DNA of 26,199 nucleotides from DAOUBA01 sp034432855 (GTDB lineage Bacteria > Chloroflexota > Anaerolineae > B4-G1): assembly GCA_034432855.1 (NCBI GenBank), contig DAOUBA010000096.1:1-26199 (forward strand), given 5' to 3'. How positions within the stretch are numbered: position 1 is the first letter of the stretch; each line of letters begins with the position of its first letter. Both the position numbers and the translations under genes were made by a program. Below, piece after piece: positions 21,183 to 26,199 of this stretch. Below the pieces are notes generated by a model, which had not been told where the DNA came from, searched no databases, and saw only the letters and a program-made list of their open reading frames with translations.

Positions 21183-21776
21183 ATGGGAAATGTTGACCTG
21201 AAGGTCGGACGCGTGCTGCGCGCCGGGACGCGCGGTTTCGCTATCGGCTGCACGGTGATGCAGCCCGATATTCCCGCTTTCGGCTCCTTCGTGCGCGTTC
21301 AGGGCCGGGCACCCGGCAGCGCGATCTATGGTCTTATCTACGACGTGAGCGTGGAGGACGACCCCTTCGTGCGCCAGTTCATCAGCGCCAACCCGCCCGA
21401 AGAGGTCGTGCGCGATCAACGCGAGAACCGCCAGATGCCCATCGAAGTCAGCGTGCTCACAGTGGGATGTCGCATCGGGAAGACGATCCGCCATTGCCTG
21501 CCCACACAGCCGCCGGCAGCACTCGACTGGCTCTATCGCTGCACTGACGAGGAGGTGTGCGCCTTCACCGGGCGCTTCGACTACTTCCGCCTGGTGCTGG
21601 AGGCGCGCGAGGTGCCTGCCGACGAGTTGCTCGCCGCCAGTCTGCGCGTCGCTGCGGCCGCCCGCCCGGAGGGCGCGCGGGCCGCATTCCTGACCGATGC
21701 GGGACGCGAACTGGCGCGGCTACTGGCGGGTGACCCGGTGCGGCTGGAGGGGTTGCTGCGACGGCTGCAAGCCTGA
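21183..21776 (+). CDS. HAS-barrel-like protein in the HerA/NurA operon
   Basis: A 197-residue protein without recognised enzymatic motifs. Residues about 4-60 (VDLKVGRVLRAGT, PAFGSFVRVQ, AIYGLIYDVSVEDD) have the strand pattern of the HAS barrel, the beta-domain that docks NurA to HerA and is normally part of HerA. HerA in this operon carries its own version. The rest (about 85-197) is mixed, ending in helices (TDAGRELARLLAGD). ATG 21183 is chosen over GTG 21177 because GGAGG (21171-21175) is 7 bp upstream. It sits between nurA and the nucleotidyltransferase genes and is followed after 8 bp by the next GTG. An adaptor role is an inference. Confidence 0.6.
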   Translation: MGNVDLKVGRVLRAGTRGFAIGCTVMQPDIPAFGSFVRVQGRAPGSAIYGLIYDVSVEDDPFVRQFISANPPEEVVRDQRENRQMPIEVSVLTVGCRIGKTIRHCLPTQPPAALDWLYRCTDEEVCAFTGRFDYFRLVLEAREVPADELLAASLRVAAAARPEGARAAFLTDAGRELARLLAGDPVRLEGLLRRLQA

Positions 21777-21784
21777 GGTGCCCT

Positions 21785-22618
21785 GTGTTTGACCACCCCC
21801 GCCTGCGCCATCTGTCGCCCCGCGAACGAGACGCGTTAGCCGAGTTCCTCTCCCGCCTGCGGGAGCAATTCGGCGAGCGCATCGCCCACGTCTGGCTCTT
21901 CGGCTCCAAAGCGCGCGGGGATGCCGACGAAGAGTCGGATGTGGACCTGCTGATCGTGGCCTGCGATGACAATGACGCACTGCAGGAAGCGGTCGGTCAG
22001 ATCGCCTACGCTCTCAGCCTGGAACACGGCGTCTTGCTCTGCGAACACGTGGTCAGCGCATGGCGCTTTACCCAGATGCAGGCGCGACAGGAACTCATCT
22101 ACAAGAACATCACCGGCGAGGGAATAGATCTGTGGCCGTTGCTAGCCGGGCCTCTCGCCATCGCAGAGGACCGTGCATCGTACCAGGCTGGTTCTGACGA
22201 AGACTATGGCACCTACGAAGATTATTTGAGGGAGCGGTTGGAGCGGGCCTACGAAGACCTGGCCGATGCGCACCGGGCGTTCGACGCGGGGAGTTACCGG
22301 CTGGCACTCAATCGCGCATACTATGCTGCCTTCCACTTCGTCACGGCGGCTTTGGCATTGCTGGGGCAGGAACGACATAAACACTCAGCGGTCGAAGCAG
22401 CGTTCCATGAGTACCTGATCAAACAGGGTTTTATCGAGCCAGAGTACGGCACTTTCTACAGGGAAGCCCGCGAGTGGCGTGAACAGGCCGACTATCGCTT
22501 CCACGTCAAATTCACCAGGGAAGGAACTCGAGAGGTGCTGGAGAAATCCGAACGTCTCATCGCCCGCCTGGAACGCTTCCTGCGCGAACGCGGGCTTTTG
22601 AAAGACGCTAAGAGATGA
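21785..22618 (+). CDS. MNT nucleotidyltransferase-HEPN fusion protein
   Basis: A 277-residue two-domain protein. The N-terminal minimal nucleotidyltransferase has the full GSX10DXD motif: G40-S41 and D52-V-D54 in FGSKARGDADEESDVDLLI. The C-terminal part (about 145-265) is a PF05168-type HEPN domain with NRAYYAAFHF (176-185) and EWREQADYRF (230-239). I do not see a clear RX4-6H RNase motif; the R-x-x-ADY form is present instead, so RNase activity is uncertain. MNT and HEPN are usually separate genes. Start GTG 21785, GAGGTG 4 bp upstream. The stop overlaps the next gene as ATGA, indicating coupling. Confidence 0.85.
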   Translation: MFDHPRLRHLSPRERDALAEFLSRLREQFGERIAHVWLFGSKARGDADEESDVDLLIVACDDNDALQEAVGQIAYALSLEHGVLLCEHVVSAWRFTQMQARQELIYKNITGEGIDLWPLLAGPLAIAEDRASYQAGSDEDYGTYEDYLRERLERAYEDLADAHRAFDAGSYRLALNRAYYAAFHFVTAALALLGQERHKHSAVEAAFHEYLIKQGFIEPEYGTFYREAREWREQADYRFHVKFTREGTREVLEKSERLIARLERFLRERGLLKDAKR

Positions 22619-23526
22619 GCGGCCCATTGGAGAACCTGGAATCCTATCAACAGGCATTGAACGAGACGTTTGGGCGTCACGATGTCGTGTTGGCCTATCT
22701 CTACGGCTCCCAGGCGCGCGGCGACGCCGGGCCGCTCTCTGACGTGGACATAGCGGTCAAGTTCAGGCCGGGTCTGTCCAAACGCGAACGCTTCGACCAC
22801 GTGCTGCACCTGATCGGTGAACTGTGCAGCGTGTTTCATCGCGACGATGTGTACCTGGTGGACCTGGACGAAGTGCCGCCACTGCTGTGCCATCGCATCT
22901 ACCTGGAGCATCGCTTGCTCTATTGCCTGGATGAGACAGTACGCATCGCGTTCGAGACTCGTGCACTTCAGCGGTACACCACGACGAGGCCGTTGCGCAA
23001 CATCCGCTGGCACTACGTGAGGCGGCGCATTGCCGAAGGGCGATATGGCCGGTTCGGAGACAGGGAGCGGACGATGATAGACGTAGAGGTCATTCAACAA
23101 CGCCTGGTAGCACTAGAAGAGTTCGTGTCCCAGTTGGACGAACTGCGCGCTCATGGCCTGGAAGAATGGGACACGGATATAGTCGTCCGCCACGCTACCG
23201 AAAGGACGTTACAGGTGGCAATTCAGCGGGTACTCAACATCGCCACCCACATCTTGGCCGCCGACTTTGCCATCCAGGCAGATGACTATGCGGACGTCAT
23301 CCGGGCATTGGGCAAGGCCGGCGTCCTGCCCACCGACTTTGCCGAGAGGTTCTCTGACATCGCCGGGCTTTACAATGTGCTGGTCGAGGTGTATGTGGAG
23401 ACGGACCCCGTAAAGGTGTATGAGCACCTCCAGCGTGATCCCGAGGACATCCGCTTCTTTGTGCGCTGTATCGTCGAATACATGGAGCGGAAAGGGATTG
23501 AGAGAAAAGGTGGAGACGCCCTATGA
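22615..23526 (+). CDS. MntA-HepT fusion with degenerate HepT active site
   Basis: A 303-residue fusion of an antitoxin-type nucleotidyltransferase (MntA) and a HepT (DUF86) HEPN domain. GSX10DXD is complete (G31-S32, D43, D45; YGSQARGDAGPLSDVDIAV), so AMP transfer looks possible. HepT begins near M154 (MIDVEVIQQRLVALEEFVSQ). Its RX4HXY motif should read R-N-x-L-V-H-x-Y; here it is Y253-NVLV-E258-V-Y260, so the RNase Arg and His are lost while the tyrosine that MntA AMPylates in known systems remains. ATG 23074 (M154) has AGGGAG 6 bp upstream and could give a separate HepT. Both ends overlap neighbours by ATGA. Confidence 0.85.
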   Translation: MSGPLENLESYQQALNETFGRHDVVLAYLYGSQARGDAGPLSDVDIAVKFRPGLSKRERFDHVLHLIGELCSVFHRDDVYLVDLDEVPPLLCHRIYLEHRLLYCLDETVRIAFETRALQRYTTTRPLRNIRWHYVRRRIAEGRYGRFGDRERTMIDVEVIQQRLVALEEFVSQLDELRAHGLEEWDTDIVVRHATERTLQVAIQRVLNIATHILAADFAIQADDYADVIRALGKAGVLPTDFAERFSDIAGLYNVLVEVYVETDPVKVYEHLQRDPEDIRFFVRCIVEYMERKGIERKGGDAL

Positions 23527-25229
23527 ATGAACGTACCCCCGAACAAGAACTGGATGCCTTCTTCGGCCCCCGCCCGACGGGGCCTGCCCCCGCCCAACGG
23601 CTGGGCATCGTCGTCGCCGGCAGCCTCTCCAAAGGGCTGGAGGTGAAACTCGACCCCGCTACCGTGATCGAAGGGCTGGCCGTGGGCAGGTACGTCGTCG
23701 TGCACGGGCAGACTGGACGGCGCTTTTTCTCCATCGTCACCGATGTGCAACTCGACGCGCTCAACCCGCTGATCGAAAAGGCCCCGCCCGACACGTCCGA
23801 CCCCTTCCTGGCGCGCGTCTACCAGGGCACGGCGGTCTTTGGGCGCATCCACGTCGCACCGATGCTGGTGCTTGACCCTTCGACAGGTTCAGAGGGCGCC
23901 ACAGAACCCAAGCCGGTCAAGACCATCCCCGCCCACTTCACCTCGGTCTACGAGGCCACCGAGGAAGAGGTCGCCCTCGTCTTTGGCCGCGAGGAGGAAC
24001 CCGGCTACTTTTACATCGGCGATCCGCTGGAGATGGAAGGCGTCCACGTGGCGCTCGACCTACGCCGCTTTGTCGAACGGTCGTCGGGCGTGTTCGGCAA
24101 GACCGGCACCGGTAAGACTTTCCTCACCCGCACGCTCCTGGCCGGGCTGATCCAATGGGGCGAGGCGGTCAACCTGGTATTCGACATGCACAACGAGTAC
24201 GGCTGGAAGAGCCAGGACGAGGCCGGTCAGGAGATCAAAGGATTGCGCCAACTCTTTCACGACCGGGTTTCCGTCTTTACGCTCGATGAAGAGTCCTCGC
24301 GGCGGCGCGGGAGCAAAGTAGACGGCGTCATACGCCTCGGCTATGACCAGATCGAGCCGGAGGATGTGGACAGCCTGGCGAGCCTGATGGCGCTTTCGGA
24401 TGTGCAGGTGGGCGCGCTCTACTTCTTGCGCCGACGGCTGGGGCGGGGCTGGATCGGCCGTCTTCTGGACGAAGAAGACCCGCTGGCCGATCTGGCCGAT
24501 GCGTTGGAACGGGGAACGTTACACGGCGGGACGCTGGGCGCCATCCAGCGCAAGTTGGGGCTCTTCCGCCGCTTCGAGTTCCTCCAGGCCCGCGCGCCGG
24601 AAGACGCGGTGCAGCAGATTCTGGACTATCTCGATCGCGGCATCCATGTCGTCCTCGAGTTCGGGCGTTATGGAAGTAGCCTGGAAGCCTACATCCTGGT
24701 CGCCAACTATATCACCCGCCGCATCCACGAACACTATGTGCGGCGCAAGGAGGCCGCGCAGGGCGGCAAGGGCGAGGAGCCACGCCCGCTGGTCATCACC
24801 ATCGAAGAGGCGCACAAGTTCCTCGACCCGGCGGTGGCGCGGCACACCATCTTTGGCGTCATCGCCCGCGAACTGCGCAAGTACAATGTCACGCTCTTGA
24901 TCGTGGACCAGCGCCCCAGCGGGATAGACCCGGAGGTGATGAGCCAGATCGGGACACGCGTGACCTGTCTGCTGGACGACGAGGCGGACATCCGCGCCGT
25001 CTTTTCCGGCATCAGCGGTGCCGGCGCGTTGCGCGAGGTGCTGGCGCGGCTGGACACACGCCAGCAGGCGCTCATCCTGGGCCACGCCGTGCCGATGCCC
25101 GTGGTGGTCAAAACGCGCACCTACGGCACACCCGAATTCTACGCCGCGCTGGGCGTGCGCGACGAATCCCCGGAGGCGACGCTGGCGCGGGGGAGAAGAG
25201 TGCTGAGGGGAGAGGCGGAGGAGATTTGA
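23523..25229 (+). CDS. HerA-type ATPase/translocase
   Basis: A 568-residue FtsK/HerA-superfamily DNA translocase that forms a hexamer and powers NurA. Order: HAS barrel (about 25-165, LGIVVAGSLSKGLEVKL), Walker A GKTGTGKT (192-199), the DMHNEYGW segment (221-228), Walker B LVITIEEAH (423-431) and the sensor-like VDQRPSGIDPEV (461-472). Length is typical. Residues about 115-126 (VLDPSTGSEGAT) are encoded by a short repeat-like sequence in the DNA (23871-23895) and look inserted into the HAS barrel. ATG 23523 overlaps the MntA-HepT stop (ATGA), linking HerA stoichiometry to the MNT proteins. Its substrate DNA and trigger are unknown. Confidence 0.9.
   Translation: MNERTPEQELDAFFGPRPTGPAPAQRLGIVVAGSLSKGLEVKLDPATVIEGLAVGRYVVVHGQTGRRFFSIVTDVQLDALNPLIEKAPPDTSDPFLARVYQGTAVFGRIHVAPMLVLDPSTGSEGATEPKPVKTIPAHFTSVYEATEEEVALVFGREEEPGYFYIGDPLEMEGVHVALDLRRFVERSSGVFGKTGTGKTFLTRTLLAGLIQWGEAVNLVFDMHNEYGWKSQDEAGQEIKGLRQLFHDRVSVFTLDEESSRRRGSKVDGVIRLGYDQIEPEDVDSLASLMALSDVQVGALYFLRRRLGRGWIGRLLDEEDPLADLADALERGTLHGGTLGAIQRKLGLFRRFEFLQARAPEDAVQQILDYLDRGIHVVLEFGRYGSSLEAYILVANYITRRIHEHYVRRKEAAQGGKGEEPRPLVITIEEAHKFLDPAVARHTIFGVIARELRKYNVTLLIVDQRPSGIDPEVMSQIGTRVTCLLDDEADIRAVFSGISGAGALREVLARLDTRQQALILGHAVPMPVVVKTRTYGTPEFYAALGVRDESPEATLARGRRVLRGEAEEI
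23871..23895 (+). repeat. Short repeat-like insert inside herA
   Basis: CTTGACCCTTCGACAGGTTC followed by AGAGG. From memory this resembles a short element of the CCCTTCGAC-AGGCTCAGGG type often dispersed in bacterial genomes. Here it is in frame and encodes LDPSTGSEG within the HAS barrel. Confidence 0.5.
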
Positions 25230-25284
25230 TGAAAGGGCACCACGCTGTTTCTATAGTAGATGAGAAAAGTGGTCGGCAGAACGG

Positions 25285-25894
25285 CTATTGCCACTCCACC
25301 GGGCGGCAGAGGACGTAACCGTCTGGCTTAACGACCTGATCGGGGAACAGACTTTTCGCCAGCACATCACGGCCGACATAGATTTGTGCGCTGGCAGCCT
25401 GCCTCAATGCTTTCGACGACCGGCCTGGCGGAAAAGCGACCACGACTCGTTTGCTGCTAAACAGCCGCTGCACTGCCTTCACCGGCCCGACCAGATCACT
25501 GTCGGCGGAAACCAGCAGCGCGACGTCGAACTGATCTTGAAAGGCGTCCGACATCAGTTCGACAGAGATGTTCACGTCGGTCATTTTCTCGTGGTAGGTC
25601 TCGTGGGCATGACCACAACTGCGGCAAATTACGGTATCGGCAAGAAAATGCCCGTAATAAATCCGAAAGTTGTCGAGTGTTTGCAGGGCCTCCAGAAAGA
25701 CCGCCTGTCGCCTGTGTCTACTTTCTGGCCGCCTGACGATGGTGGTGAAATACTTTGGTCACAAGTTCCTGGTCGGGCTTGAGTAAATGCCCAACCAGCG
25801 CCTGGATGTTCAGCCAATAGAACCGCTTCCACCCCTTTTCGCGCAGACCGTAATACAGGTTGTATCCGTCTACATACGCGATGACTCGTTCCAC
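25285..25894 (-). pseudogene. NYN-domain protein with a single-base frameshift
   Basis: Read on the minus strand from GTG 25894, the product begins VERVIAYVDGYNLYYGLREK and GWKRFYWLNIQALVGHLLKP. This is the N-terminus of NYN (LabA/DUF88-type PIN-like RNase) proteins, with the first catalytic Asp in VDGYN. That frame stops at 25718. The rest continues in another frame: KYFTTIVRRPESRHRRQAVF, a CRSCG zinc-knuckle pair, MTDVNISVELMSDAF, ALLVSADSDLVGPV with the other acidic residues, and a PDGYVLCRPVEWQ end at 25285. Removing one A from the AAAG at about 25753-25756 restores one frame. It may be a recent pseudogene, a sequencing error or, less likely, a programmed +1 shift. Confidence 0.8.
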
Positions 25895-25916
25895 GAACGA
25901 CGCCTTCTATGAGACA

Positions 25917-25961
25917 GCCCACCCAGGAGGGTGGGCGTCGGGCCGGAGATGCTATCTCCGG
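25917..25961. repeat. Two adjacent perfect hairpins upstream of the Mre11-like gene
   Basis: GCCCACCC-AGGA-GGGTGGGC (25917-25936) and CCGGAGAT-GCT-ATCTCCGG (25943-25961, the last base closing the 8-bp stem just beyond). Each has an 8-bp perfect stem. Neither is followed by a T-run on the plus strand. They separate the divergent NYN and Mre11-like genes. Confidence 0.75.
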
Positions 25962-25985
25962 GGGAGTTATTTATATTGTAACGAA

Positions 25986-26013
25986 TTGCGAGATTTTGTC
26001 AAATCTCTACAAT
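25986..26013 (+). promoter_or_regulatory. Promoter with an operator-like dyad for the SbcD/Mre11-like gene
   Basis: TTGCGA (25986-25991), 16-bp spacer, TACAAT (26008-26013). A perfect inverted repeat GAGATTT-TGTC-AAATCTC (25990-26007) fills almost the whole spacer, as expected of an operator. The ATG at 26039 follows 25 bp after the -10. Confidence 0.6.
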
Positions 26014-26038
26014 GGTTGAAAACAGTGCAGTCAGGGTA

Positions 26039-26199
26039 ATGGACAACATCCGTCTCCTACATTTTGCCGACCTCCACGTCGGCATCGAAAACTATGGACG
26101 GCTCGACCCGGCCACCGGCGTCAACGAGCGCGTGCGCGATTTCCTCGCCCGCCTCGACGAGATGATTGACTATGGGCTGGAGCGCCAGGTGGACCTGGT
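26039..26199 (+). CDS. SbcD/Mre11-type nuclease, N-terminus (partial)
   Basis: From ATG 26039 the frame reads MDNIRLLHFADLHVGIENYG and continues through LDPATGVNERVRDFLARLDE to the window end. FADLHVG is phosphodiesterase motif I (D-x-H) of the SbcD/Mre11 family, and the following G-x-N-x-R-x-x-D segment matches. Mre11 cleaves DNA ends and works with a Rad50/SbcC ATPase, which would be expected next. In archaea mre11-rad50 is commonly joined to herA-nurA, so its place beside this operon fits. Only about 53 codons are visible; the ribosome binding site (AGGG) is weak. Confidence 0.85.
   Translation, partial: MDNIRLLHFADLHVGIENYGRLDPATGVNERVRDFLARLDEMIDYGLERQVDL

Overview
The window looks like a chromosomal segment of a GC-rich member of the Chloroflexota, most likely Anaerolineae or a relative. 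This is an inference from gene content: two membrane-anchored PD40/TolB-like propeller proteins, a Helicase_C_3 protein, a bifunctional Sat-CysC, NYN and HerA/NurA proteins, many GTG/TTG starts, and abundant short GC-rich palindromic repeats between and inside genes. No rRNA or other phylogenetic marker was available to confirm it.

Layout. Positions 1-125 hold one end of an IS3-family element (orfA start, minus strand) that abuts or cuts into the 5' end of larE. Positions 93-2882 are larE-larB-larC, the complete nickel-pincer nucleotide (NPN) cofactor pathway, with overlapping genes. On the minus strand (2924-5819) a Helicase_C_3/XPB-N-like protein overlaps galactokinase. Positions 6089-8494 carry a DUF1232 protein and a zinc-ribbon/TM/TPR/propeller protein. 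Positions 8570-9515 are a tRNA cluster (Pro, Gly, Met) interrupted by an HTH/LAGLIDADG-like ORF whose reading frame runs through tRNA-Gly. A 400-bp repeat-rich gap follows, then a second TM/propeller protein whose promoter implies a leaderless start, a THEP1-type NTPase, and a response-regulator/CpaE-like gene split by an in-frame stop. Positions 13479-15795 (minus) hold sat-cysC flanked by two gene remnants, a YfhO-like membrane protein and a sugar epimerase. Then come tRNA-Leu, tig and clpP (plus), an MBL-fold hydrolase and a double-cupin protein (minus).

The most interesting block is 19765-26199. It encodes a NurA-type nuclease, a small HAS-barrel-like protein, an MNT-HEPN protein, a second MNT-HEPN protein that fuses MntA to HepT, a HerA-type ATPase and, after a frameshifted NYN gene on the other strand, the start of an SbcD/Mre11-type nuclease. 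The two MNT proteins and herA are joined by ATGA stop-start overlaps. HerA, NurA and Mre11 are DNA end-processing partners, whereas MntA/HepT is a toxin-antitoxin pair in which MntA AMPylates a HepT tyrosine. Here the HepT part has lost the RNase R and H residues but kept that tyrosine. A nucleotidyltransferase/HEPN regulatory module therefore appears to be built into a HerA-NurA machine. This may be a repair or anti-phage system; its function is inferred, not shown.

Recurring themes are short palindromic repeats inserted in frame inside genes (larE, the helicase-like gene, herA), simple tandem repeats at gene ends, and several broken genes (NYN, YfhO, epimerase, CpaE-like).
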